Positions 1 through 6,212 of a stretch of DNA of 6,212 nt are shown here, in pieces. Under the pieces are notes generated by a model, which was not told the DNA's origin, did not search any database, and was given only the letters and a program-made list of their open reading frames with translations. This DNA is from Methylomonas sp. (lineage in GTDB: Bacteria; Pseudomonadota; Gammaproteobacteria; Methylococcales; Methylomonadaceae). The first letter of the stretch is position 1, and each line of letters opens with the position of its first letter. The position numbers and the translations under genes are program-made. The stretch is taken from NCBI GenBank assembly GCA_028688235.1, contig JAQTYP010000224.1, forward strand, positions 1 to 6,212, read 5' to 3'.

Positions 1-295
1 TTCGGCTTTCGATTTGGGCGAAGCGCATAAGGTGGTGATCTTATCGGTCACCGAAGGCGAGGACAAACCGATCAAATATCCGGATATGTTCCATGCCGCC
101 GATCTGATGATATTGAACAAAACCGATTTGTTGCCGCACCTGGACTTCGACGCCGAACTCTGCATACGCTACGCCAAGCAAGTCAATCCCAAGATCAAGG
201 TATTGAGGCTATCGGCCAAGACCGGCGAAGGCATGGAGGGCTGGCTGAAGTGGCTCAAGGCGGAGTTGGAATTGCAGAGAATTGAATACGCTTAG
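1..295 (+). CDS. hypB: Hydrogenase nickel incorporation GTPase HypB, C-terminal part (5' end outside window)
   Basis: HypB is a cytoplasmic SIMIBI-class GTPase that works with HypA to insert nickel into the large subunit of [NiFe]-hydrogenases. Only about the last 97 residues are here; the reading frame is open from base 2 (SAFDLGEAHK) and ends at the TAG at 293-295, so any start codon inside the window is spurious. The segment VVILSVTEGEDKPIKYPDMF is typical of HypB and separates it from the related urease GTPase UreG. The guanine-specificity motif NKTD (G4, in ILNKTDLLPHLDFD) and a G5-like SAKTGEG are both visible. The Walker A motif and the metal-binding Cys/His residues lie upstream and cannot be checked. 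No hypC or hypD follows on this strand: the next gene is convergent, so hypB is the last gene of its unit. Family assignment is firm; the state of the missing N-terminus is unknown. Confidence 0.93.
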   Translation, partial: SAFDLGEAHKVVILSVTEGEDKPIKYPDMFHAADLMILNKTDLLPHLDFDAELCIRYAKQVNPKIKVLRLSAKTGEGMEGWLKWLKAELELQRIEYA

Positions 296-449
296 GATTT
301 GGCCAAGAATGTCTTTCCTATAACCACAACCGTCATAGCCGGTATTCAGGTCACAGGGATGTGTATGGGCTTCAACCATCCATGGCAACTGGGTTCCGGC
401 ATTCCCGGTCGGAACGACGATGTTTTGAATGAGGAGTCATATCCTTAAT
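296..449. other. Intergenic gap between convergent hypB and lnt
   Basis: This gap of about 150 bp lies between the 3' ends of two convergent genes. It holds no credible gene. A 29-codon ORF (359-448, +) begins Met-Cys-Met-Gly, which superficially recalls HypC, but it lacks the rest of the HypC signature and is far too short. The only clear structure is the imperfect hairpin described separately. No hairpin followed by a T-tract is seen on either strand, so how the two transcripts end is not evident. Confidence 0.6.
393..415. repeat. REP-like imperfect inverted repeat (possible bidirectional hairpin)
   Basis: The arms GTTCCGGC (393-400) and GTCGGAAC (408-415) pair over 8 bp with one G:T wobble, leaving a 7-nt loop, and are followed by GACGATG. 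The TTCCGGC...CGGAA-GACG pattern resembles the short palindromic elements scattered between genes in many proteobacterial genomes. Its place between two convergent gene ends fits such an element, and a hairpin here could stabilise or end transcripts from both sides. There is no T-tract, so it is not a canonical intrinsic terminator. Only one copy is in the window, so its repeat status is inferred from resemblance. Confidence 0.4.
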
Positions 450-2027
450 TCAGTTCCGGTGAGCAAATTTACCCACCCTACCTTTTGCAGCCCAAGCCAG
501 CAACATAAGCAAACTCAACCATAAAAGGCCGGGCAGCAATTGCATGTGCCGCTGATAAAAAGTCGCCTCGGGTTCGGTCAGATAAGGCACGCGGTATGCG
601 CCGGCCCATTGGGTTTCCATGGGCGACAGGGCCAACACCTCGCCGTTGGCTAGCGACACGGTCGAAATGCCGGTATTCGTGACCCTAAGCACCGGCCGCC
701 TGAATTCTATGCCGCGCGCCAAGGTCATGTACAAATGCTGGAAAGGCTCCTGCCATGTGCCGTACCAGGAATCGTTGGTGACGTTGACGATAAACTGCGC
801 ACCCAAATCGGCCAGCCCCTTGGAAAATTCCGGAAACAGGCTCTCGTAACAGACCTGTGGCCCCATTTTGTAGCCGTTGAACGACAGCAACACGGTCGGC
901 CCTGGCCCGCGGCCGAATTGGCTGACCATGGGCAGCATAGTTTTAAGCCAGGGAAAGGTCTCTACGCCCGGAATGTATTCGCCCAGGGCCAATAACATGG
1001 TCTTGCTGTAATGCGGCTCGGTGACCGTGCCGTGTTTGTCTATCGCGAACAAGGAATTGGTAAATAAGCCACTGCCGGCGTCCCTGCCGTAGGCACCGGT
1101 AATCAGGGCTACATCGCGCTCCCGTAAAAAAGCCCGCAGGACTTCCGCCAAAATCGTCTGGTTGTAGTCGCCTCCCAATAACGACGGGAAGGCCGTTTCC
1201 GACCACATGACGAAATCGATCTTGGGATTTTGCGCCAAACCTTCGGCAGTCACTTGCAAATATTTTTTCAGAATCTCGTCTCTGAAACCTTTGCCGTGTT
1301 CCATGGATTGTTTTTCCAGGTTGCCGATGTTCGCCTGAACCAACAACGCGTTGACTTCGGCATCGGGGGCCGGCAAGCGGTCTTTCAACCGGATACCGCC
1401 GACATTGAAGCCAACGAAAACCAACAGCACCGCGGCGAAACCCAATTTGCCCGACATTCGCGCCCTCGCCTGCCAGGCCAGCAATATCAACAGATTCGTC
1501 AATATCGTCAGTATGCTCAAACCGGAAAAGCCTATGATCTCGGCCCATTGATAAATCGGCAGGCCGGCGCCGTACCAGCTGTAGCCGAAATTCCATTTAA
1601 ACAACATGGGCATATAAAGTTCGGCCAAGGCCGTCAACACGGCCATCAATCCAAACGAAACCCTGGCCTTGGGCGCGAAAAGTTTACGGCTCCAAAACCA
1701 CAACATTCCGGCGACTGGCACGAAAAGATGGCCGAGCAACGCAAACAACAACATGCCTATGCCGGCCAGAAACCAATTCACATGGGCGAATTCGTGCAAG
1801 GTATGCGTGACCCAGTTGAAGCCTATCAAGGTGTAGATAAAACTGGTCAACACGCCGCTGAATAGCACGCTTTTTAACGATTGCTGGCGCTGCCAAAACA
1901 GCCACAGCGGCACAAAGCAAAACAATGAGGCCCAAGGCGGAAAAGGGATATAACTGGTACCGATTAACACGCCGGACAAAACCGGCAGCCACCATAAAGA
2001 ACGTTCAGCCGACCATAGCTTGCGCAT
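450..2027 (-). CDS. lnt: Apolipoprotein N-acyltransferase
   Basis: Lnt is an inner-membrane enzyme that moves an acyl chain from phospholipid to the free N-terminal cysteine of diacylated apolipoproteins, the last step of lipoprotein maturation. The ATG at 2027 gives 525 residues, near the usual 500-550. The N-terminal part (about residues 10-210) is a run of hydrophobic segments with the NFGYSWYG stretch near 146-153. A nitrilase-type (carbon-nitrogen hydrolase) domain follows (about 225-480), then a final membrane helix near 497-512. The catalytic residues are recognisable: Glu277 in VMWSETAFP, Lys342 in HYSKTML and Cys393 in QVCYESLFPEF, matching E. coli Glu267, Lys335 and Cys387; Glu350 in GEYIPG matches the essential Glu343. 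In-frame GTG (2033) and TTG (2036) codons lie just upstream. None of the three has a clear Shine-Dalgarno sequence, so the start is uncertain by up to three codons. lnt lies downstream of gcvP in the same direction, not beside ybeX/corC as in many gammaproteobacteria. Confidence 0.95.
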   Translation of the reverse strand: MRKLWSAERSLWWLPVLSGVLIGTSYIPFPPWASLFCFVPLWLFWQRQQSLKSVLFSGVLTSFIYTLIGFNWVTHTLHEFAHVNWFLAGIGMLLFALLGHLFVPVAGMLWFWSRKLFAPKARVSFGLMAVLTALAELYMPMLFKWNFGYSWYGAGLPIYQWAEIIGFSGLSILTILTNLLILLAWQARARMSGKLGFAAVLLVFVGFNVGGIRLKDRLPAPDAEVNALLVQANIGNLEKQSMEHGKGFRDEILKKYLQVTAEGLAQNPKIDFVMWSETAFPSLLGGDYNQTILAEVLRAFLRERDVALITGAYGRDAGSGLFTNSLFAIDKHGTVTEPHYSKTMLLALGEYIPGVETFPWLKTMLPMVSQFGRGPGPTVLLSFNGYKMGPQVCYESLFPEFSKGLADLGAQFIVNVTNDSWYGTWQEPFQHLYMTLARGIEFRRPVLRVTNTGISTVSLANGEVLALSPMETQWAGAYRVPYLTEPEATFYQRHMQLLPGLLWLSLLMLLAWAAKGRVGKFAHRN

Positions 2028-2108
2028 ATTCACCAATCGCGATCCGGGATATAAAAGTTCGCATTGTACCCGAATGTCAGATTGGGATAGGTTTGTTAGA
2101 TGTGCGAT

Positions 2109-5006
2109 TCAAAGGCTTTCCCCCCAATCGAGCGGGCAACTGCACATCACATGGCGGTCGCCGTAGACGTTGTCTATGCGACCGACCGGCGGCCAATACT
2201 TGTCGTCATGCTGATGACTATCCGGAAAAAAGGCTTTCTGCCTGCTATAAGGCAGCATCCATTCCTCCAGCAGCAAACGATGGGTATGCGGAGCGTGATG
2301 CAGCACGTTGTTTTCCCTATCGGCCAAACCCTGCTCTATCTCGCGGATTTCCGTTCTAATCGCTATCATCGCCGCGCAAAAGCGGTCTATCTCGGTTTTA
2401 TTCTCACTTTCGGTGGGCTCTATCATCAGCGTGTCGGCTACCGGAAACGATACGGTAGGCGCATGGAAGCCGTAATCGATCAAGCGCTTGGCGATGTCTT
2501 CGACCGTGATGTTCGCGGTTTTCCTGAATTCGCGGCAATCGACAATGCATTCGTGAGCTATCCAGCCGTTGGCGTCGGTATAGAGTATCGGATAATGCGG
2601 CGCCAGCCTCCCAGCAATGTAATTGGCATTCAAGATTGCGGTCAACGTGGCTTTTTTCAGTCCGGCCGCGCCCATCATCGCGATATAGGCCCAGGAAATG
2701 GTCAAGATGCTGGCGGAACCCCAGGGCGCCGCCGCCACGCTACCGACCGTGCCGTGTTCGCCCTTGGCGGGATTGACGCCTTCGACGACAGGATGTTCCG
2801 GCAAATAGGGCGCCAGATGCGCGCAAACGCCGATAGGCCCCATACCAGGCCCGCCTCCGCCGTGCGGTATCGCAAAGGTCTTGTGCAGATTCAAATGCGC
2901 GACATCGGCACCGATGCGACCGGGCCGGCACAAACCGACCAAGGCATTGAAGTTCGCCCCGTCCAGATAGACTTGGCCGCCCGCGGCATGCACGATATCG
3001 CAAATGTCGCGAAAGCCTTGTTCGTAGACGCCGTGCGTAGACGGGTAAGTAATCATCAAAGCCGCTAACGTATCCCGATATTGCCCGACTTTGGCGCGCA
3101 AATCGACTATGCTGACGTTGCCGTCGTCGTCGCAAGTCACGACGACGACCTTCAAACCGGCCAACACTGCGCTGGCGGGATTGGTGCCGTGCGCCGAGGC
3201 CGGTATCAGGCAGACGTCGCGCCGGCCCTGCCCCATGACCTCATGGTATTTCCTGATAACCAACAAGCCCGTGTACTCGCCCTGCGAGCCGGCATTGGGT
3301 TGCAAGGAAAAGGCGTCGAAACCGGTCAAATCGCACAGCATATCCTCCAACTCGGCGAACAATTGCTGGTAACCCTGGGCCTGATGCAGGGGTACGAAAG
3401 GATGCATCGCGTTGAACTCGTAAACCGAAATGGCCTGCATCTCGGTCGCTGCGTTCAACTTCATCGTACAGGAACCCAAGGGTATCATCGCCCTGTCCAG
3501 TGCAATGTCGCGCCGCGCCAACTTACGCATATAACGCATCATCTCGGTTTCGGAATGATACAGGCTGAACACCGGATTCTGCAGAATCTCATCGTTGCGC
3601 AGTAAAGCCTGCGGAATGCATTCGCCGACAGCTTTATCCAGCGCGGCGATATCCGGCATCTCGTAACCGGGCGCCGAAAATACTTGCCACACACTGCGCA
3701 GATGTTCGCGGGTGGTGGTTTCGTCCAGCGAAATGCCGACGTGGTCGGCGTCTATGACCCTAAAATTGATGCCGGCTTCCTCTGCCCGCGCCGCGATGCG
3801 TTTGGCCCTATTCGGCACTTTGACCGTCAGCGTATCGAAATATCGGCAACTGACCACTTCGTGGCCATAATGGGCGATGCCGGCCGCCAGAATCTGCGCA
3901 TAACGGTGCACGCGGCCTGCGATCAGGCGCAAACCGTCGGCACCGTGATAGATCGCGTAAAATCCGGCGATTACCGCCAGCAACACCTGCGAGGTACAGA
4001 TATTGCTGGTCGCCTTGTCGCGGCGTATGTGTTGTTCGCGGGTTTGCAAGGCCATGCGCAACGCTATATGGCCGTGACTGTCTTTGGACACGCCTATGAT
4101 CCGGCCCGGCACCGAGCGTTTGAACTCGTCTCGGGTCGCGAAAAACGCCGCATGCGGCCCGCCGTAGCCCATAGGTACTCCGAAGCGTTGGGCGCTGCCT
4201 ACCGCAATGTCGACACCGAAGGCGGCCGGCGGCGCGAGCAGCACCAGACTCAACAAATCGCACGCAGCCGTGGCCAAAGCCTGTTTGGCGTGCGCGATCG
4301 CCACACATTCCGACAAATCGCGCACTTCGCCTTTAGAACCCGGATACTGCAGAATCAATGCAAAAAAGTCGTGGCGTTCCAGGTCGATGTATGGGTCCGT
4401 CACCACGACTTCATAACCCAACGATGCCGCCCGGGTTTTAACCACGGCGATGGTTTGCGGATGGCAATCGCGGTCTATCAATACCGTATTCGAGGTACTT
4501 TTCGCCAGCCGCCGCGACATCGTCATCGCTTCGGCCGCCGCGGTGGCTTCGTCCAACAACGAGGCATTGGCCAATTCCATGCCGGTCAAATCGACGATCA
4601 TCTGCTGAAAATTCAACAAGGCCTCCAGCCGCCCCTGGCTAACTTCGGCCTGATACGGCGTATAAGCCGTGTACCAACCCGGATTTTCCAGTACGTTGCG
4701 TTTGATCACCGACGGCATGATAGTGTCGTAATAGCCCATGCCTATCATCGAAACCAACACTTTATTGCGTTCGCGCATGTTGCGCAGGTATTTGATGACC
4801 GCCCTTTCGCTGATGGTTTCGGTCAGTTTCAAAGGTTCGTGATTCAAAATATTGGTCGGGATGACTTTTTCGACCAGTTCCTCCAGCCGGCTCAAGCCCA
4901 ACTCGGACAGCATGTCCTTGGTTTGCCGTTCGTCGGGGCCGATATGCCTAGGAATGAAGCTGCCGCGCATTTCCAATTGTTCCAGACGGGGACGATTAGA
5001 GGTCAT
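2109..5006 (-). CDS. gcvP: Glycine dehydrogenase (decarboxylating), P-protein of the glycine cleavage system
   Basis: The PLP-dependent P-protein decarboxylates glycine and transfers the aminomethyl group to the lipoyl arm of GcvH; it is cytoplasmic. With the ATG at 5006 it has 965 residues, the normal length of the single-chain form in which the two halves (GcvPA-like about 1-440, GcvPB-like about 455-965) are joined. Family marks in order are FIPRHIGPDE (about 17-26), GYYDT and TAYTPYQAEVSQGR (about 112-126), GVPMGYGGPHAAF (276-288), SNICTSQ (334-340), IPLGSCTMKLNA (508-519), ASAHGTNPAS (603-612) and LNLHKTFAIPHGGGGPG, where Lys709 should form the Schiff base with PLP. The frame is open 15 codons further upstream, but that would overlap the gcvT end and add residues not found in the family. 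At the chosen start an AGG within the last sense codon of gcvT lies 8 nt upstream. The gene is intact, with no frameshift seen. Neighbours are gcvT (5-nt gap) and lnt downstream. Confidence 0.97.
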   Translation of the reverse strand: MTSNRPRLEQLEMRGSFIPRHIGPDERQTKDMLSELGLSRLEELVEKVIPTNILNHEPLKLTETISERAVIKYLRNMRERNKVLVSMIGMGYYDTIMPSVIKRNVLENPGWYTAYTPYQAEVSQGRLEALLNFQQMIVDLTGMELANASLLDEATAAAEAMTMSRRLAKSTSNTVLIDRDCHPQTIAVVKTRAASLGYEVVVTDPYIDLERHDFFALILQYPGSKGEVRDLSECVAIAHAKQALATAACDLLSLVLLAPPAAFGVDIAVGSAQRFGVPMGYGGPHAAFFATRDEFKRSVPGRIIGVSKDSHGHIALRMALQTREQHIRRDKATSNICTSQVLLAVIAGFYAIYHGADGLRLIAGRVHRYAQILAAGIAHYGHEVVSCRYFDTLTVKVPNRAKRIAARAEEAGINFRVIDADHVGISLDETTTREHLRSVWQVFSAPGYEMPDIAALDKAVGECIPQALLRNDEILQNPVFSLYHSETEMMRYMRKLARRDIALDRAMIPLGSCTMKLNAATEMQAISVYEFNAMHPFVPLHQAQGYQQLFAELEDMLCDLTGFDAFSLQPNAGSQGEYTGLLVIRKYHEVMGQGRRDVCLIPASAHGTNPASAVLAGLKVVVVTCDDDGNVSIVDLRAKVGQYRDTLAALMITYPSTHGVYEQGFRDICDIVHAAGGQVYLDGANFNALVGLCRPGRIGADVAHLNLHKTFAIPHGGGGPGMGPIGVCAHLAPYLPEHPVVEGVNPAKGEHGTVGSVAAAPWGSASILTISWAYIAMMGAAGLKKATLTAILNANYIAGRLAPHYPILYTDANGWIAHECIVDCREFRKTANITVEDIAKRLIDYGFHAPTVSFPVADTLMIEPTESENKTEIDRFCAAMIAIRTEIREIEQGLADRENNVLHHAPHTHRLLLEEWMLPYSRQKAFFPDSHQHDDKYWPPVGRIDNVYGDRHVMCSCPLDWGESL

Positions 5007-5011
5007 GGCGC

Positions 5012-6100
5012 TTACCTGTGATAACGATGAGGGACGAAAGGCAAACGGCAAACGCTGACAGCGATACGGTTGCCGCGAACAGACGCGAAAAGCGGTGTGC
5101 CGATGGCGGCGTATTCGCGCCGAATCGAGGCCATCGCCACCGGCCGGTTCAGGCTGGGCGAAAAACCGCCGCTGGTCACGAAGCCGGCCGGCTCGTCGTC
5201 TTCGGTCAACATCTGCGCACCTTCCCTGACCGGTATCCTGCCTTCGACCGCCAAGCCGACGCGTATGCTTTCGCAGCCGCCCTGCAGTTGCCGCAAGACC
5301 TTATCGGCACCCGGAAAATCGCTATGACCTTTTTTGAATATCCACTTCAATCCGGCTTCGACAGGTGTAATGTTTTCGTTCAATTCGTGACCGTATAAAC
5401 AAAGTCCGGCTTCCAGACGCAGCGTATCGCGGGCCCCCAGACCAATGGCTTCGACGCCGGGCTCGGCCAAAAGCAATCGGCCGACGTATTCGGCTTCGGT
5501 TTGCGGCAGCGAGATCTCGAATCCGTCTTCGCCGGTGTAACCGCAACGGCTGATCGTACAAGCGACACCGCCGAGCTGAGTCGGGCAGGCTTGCATAAAG
5601 GCCAAACGCGCAGCGTCTTTCGAAAATTTTTCGATAACGGTTACAGCCTCCGGCCCTTGCAGTGCCAGCAAGGCTAGATCGTTGCAGGCAGAAAATTCAC
5701 AATCGAAGGATAGCCGCGCGCAAAGATAAGCGAAATCCTTGGCCTTGCATGCGGCATTGACAACCATGCTCAAGCCTTCTTCGTTTCGGGTTACGATGAT
5801 GTCGTCGATGACGCCGCCTTCTTCATTGGTCAGCACCGTGTACTTCTGCCGGCCTACAGCCAAATCGACGATGCCGCCGGGCGTCAGTCTTTCCAGCGCC
5901 TCCGCCGCCCGCTCACCCAGGATATGGCATTGCCCCATATGGGAAATATCGAAAAAACCGGCATGGCTTCTACAATGAAGATGCTCGTGTATGATGCCCT
6001 TGGGATATTGCACGGGCAGCGCATAGCCCGCGAACGCGGTCATTTTTGCACCCAATTGCCGGTGCAGTTCACAAAGTGGCGTTTGCTTCAAATCGTTCAC
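5012..6100 (-). CDS. gcvT: Aminomethyltransferase, T-protein of the glycine cleavage system
   Basis: GcvT takes the aminomethyl group bound to lipoyl-GcvH, releases ammonia and forms 5,10-methylene-tetrahydrofolate. The product is 362 residues, against 364 in E. coli, so it is complete. Motifs in order: TPLCELHRQLGAKMTAFAGY (7-26), the GFFDISHMG block (48-56), the folate/catalytic segment GGVIDDIIV (95-103, whose Asp pair includes the residue equivalent to E. coli Asp101), LQGPEA (147-152), CGYTGEDGFEI (186-196), GLGARDTLRLEAGLCLYGHEL (220-240), TPVEAGLKW (245-253) and VTSGGFSPSL (308-317). These distinguish it from the folate-binding repair protein YgfZ. The start is GTG at 6100, backed by a strong Shine-Dalgarno sequence; no ATG fits the N-terminal alignment. 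It is the first gene of a gcvT-gcvP unit, with gcvP starting 5 nt after its stop. There is no gcvH between or beside them. Confidence 0.97.
   Translation of the reverse strand: MNDLKQTPLCELHRQLGAKMTAFAGYALPVQYPKGIIHEHLHCRSHAGFFDISHMGQCHILGERAAEALERLTPGGIVDLAVGRQKYTVLTNEEGGVIDDIIVTRNEEGLSMVVNAACKAKDFAYLCARLSFDCEFSACNDLALLALQGPEAVTVIEKFSKDAARLAFMQACPTQLGGVACTISRCGYTGEDGFEISLPQTEAEYVGRLLLAEPGVEAIGLGARDTLRLEAGLCLYGHELNENITPVEAGLKWIFKKGHSDFPGADKVLRQLQGGCESIRVGLAVEGRIPVREGAQMLTEDDEPAGFVTSGGFSPSLNRPVAMASIRREYAAIGTPLFASVRGNRIAVSVCRLPFVPHRYHR
5015..5017 (-). promoter_or_regulatory. Probable Shine-Dalgarno core for gcvP inside the end of gcvT
   Basis: The AGG that forms the last sense codon (Arg) of gcvT lies 8 nt before the gcvP ATG, and the gcvT TAA falls between them. 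This arrangement suggests that ribosomes finishing gcvT help start gcvP. The match is short, so coupling is inferred mainly from the 5-nt gap. Confidence 0.45.
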
Positions 6101-6104
6101 AGCA

Positions 6105-6111
6105 CCCTCCC
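6105..6111 (-). promoter_or_regulatory. Ribosome binding site of gcvT, supports the GTG start
   Basis: On the minus strand GGGAGGG ends 4 nt before the GTG at 6100 (GGAGG at 5 nt spacing). This near-perfect Shine-Dalgarno sequence decides the start codon, since the gene opens with GTG rather than ATG. Confidence 0.75.
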
Positions 6112-6129
6112 GATCGCCGAAGATGCAGA

Positions 6130-6158
6130 TAGTCTAGCGCAGGATTGGGGCTAGACTA
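6130..6158. repeat. Perfect 9-bp inverted repeat upstream of gcvT (possible operator or leader hairpin)
   Basis: The arms TAGTCTAGC (6130-6138) and GCTAGACTA (6150-6158) are exact reverse complements separated by 11 nt. The repeat lies 29 nt upstream of the gcvT start on one side and 10 nt before a possible + strand start at 6169 on the other. No T-tract follows on either strand, so it is not an intrinsic terminator. A dimeric regulator site, or a hairpin in the gcvT leader close to the ribosome binding site, are both possible. The symmetry is seen; the function is inferred. Confidence 0.5.
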
Positions 6159-6168
6159 GAGGGGGGCT

Positions 6169-6212
6169 ATGAAATTGGGTCGTTTGACACTGGCTCGACA
6201 TCCTAAAAAGCT
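6169..6212 (+). CDS. Possible start of an unidentified divergent gene (3' end outside window)
   Basis: An ATG at 6169 opens a frame with no stop to the end of the window, reading MKLGRLTLARHPKK. A purine-rich GAGGGGGG run at 6159-6166 sits just upstream and could serve as a Shine-Dalgarno sequence, though the spacing is short (2 nt from the run's end, more from its GAGG part). Fourteen residues are too few to name a family. The basic N-terminus gives no clear signal peptide within what is visible. If real, it is transcribed divergently from gcvT and shares the short region between them. It may instead be a chance open frame. Confidence 0.35.
   Translation, partial: MKLGRLTLARHPKK

Noticed and set aside
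359..448. Short ORF beginning Met-Cys-Met-Gly after hypB, considered as a hypC remnant
   Set aside because: HypC continues with a Pro-containing conserved motif and has about 80 residues; only the MC start is shared, and there is no good ribosome binding site.
2037..2100. Candidate sigma-70 promoter for lnt (CTGACA and TTATAT or TACAAT on the minus strand)
   Set aside because: The hexamers are reasonable one by one, but the spacing is 20 nt for one pair and 6 nt for the other, far from 16-18; not enough to call a promoter.
2100..3068. Open frame of 322 codons on the + strand opposite the 3' half of gcvP
   Set aside because: Antisense shadow of gcvP with no family marks and an Arg-rich composition.
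3684..5021. Long open frame of 445 codons on the + strand opposite gcvP
   Set aside because: It lies wholly antisense to a clear gcvP, has low-complexity Arg/His/Gln-rich composition and no recognisable motif; a shadow of gcvP codon bias.
5007..5051. Upstream start that would add 15 residues to GcvP
   Set aside because: It would overlap the coding end of gcvT by 40 bp, and the extra residues do not belong to the family; the ATG at 5006 aligns with the usual N-terminus.
6184..6189. Perfect TTGACA on the + strand as a -35 box
   Set aside because: No -10 element follows at 16-18 nt before the window ends, and it lies inside the possible coding start at 6169.
6101..6212. Glycine riboswitch upstream of gcvT
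   Set aside because: The conserved glycine aptamer core motifs are not seen on the minus strand in the visible leader. A riboswitch further upstream, beyond the window, cannot be excluded but would overlap the possible divergent gene.

Overview
This window looks like an ordinary chromosomal segment from a Gram-negative bacterium, most likely a gammaproteobacterium. The reasons are an apolipoprotein N-acyltransferase (needed for outer-membrane lipoprotein traffic), a single-chain glycine decarboxylase P-protein, and a hydrogenase maturation GTPase. The style of the proteins is compatible with a type I methanotroph (Methylococcales), but that is an impression and not something the sequence proves.

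Layout: (1) Positions 1-295, + strand, hold the C-terminal end of HypB, the GTPase that delivers nickel to [NiFe]-hydrogenase. (2) Positions 296-449 are a non-coding gap between convergent genes and contain a REP-like imperfect hairpin. (3) Positions 450-2027, - strand, are lnt, complete, with its catalytic Glu-Lys-Cys residues in place. (4) Positions 2028-2108 are a short gap with no convincing terminator. (5) Positions 2109-5006, - strand, are gcvP, full length. (6) Positions 5012-6100, - strand, are gcvT, full length, with a GTG start and a strong Shine-Dalgarno sequence. (7) Positions 6101-6168 are a divergent intergenic region with a perfect 9-bp inverted repeat. (8) From 6169, + strand, an unidentified gene may start and run off the window.

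gcvT and gcvP are separated by only 5 nt, so they are almost certainly co-transcribed and probably translationally coupled. GcvP decarboxylates glycine and loads the aminomethyl group on the lipoyl arm of GcvH. GcvT then releases ammonia and passes the one-carbon unit to tetrahydrofolate as 5,10-methylene-THF. GcvH, the shuttle between them, is not encoded next to them, so it must lie elsewhere (as must the L-protein). lnt follows in the same direction and may be read from the same transcript, but has no metabolic link to glycine cleavage. hypB is convergent and belongs to a different unit.

I found no clear sign of a new system, mobile element, CRISPR array, RNA gene or glycine riboswitch. 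The points most worth a second look are the inverted repeat upstream of gcvT, the gcvTP pair without gcvH, and the REP-like hairpin downstream of hypB.
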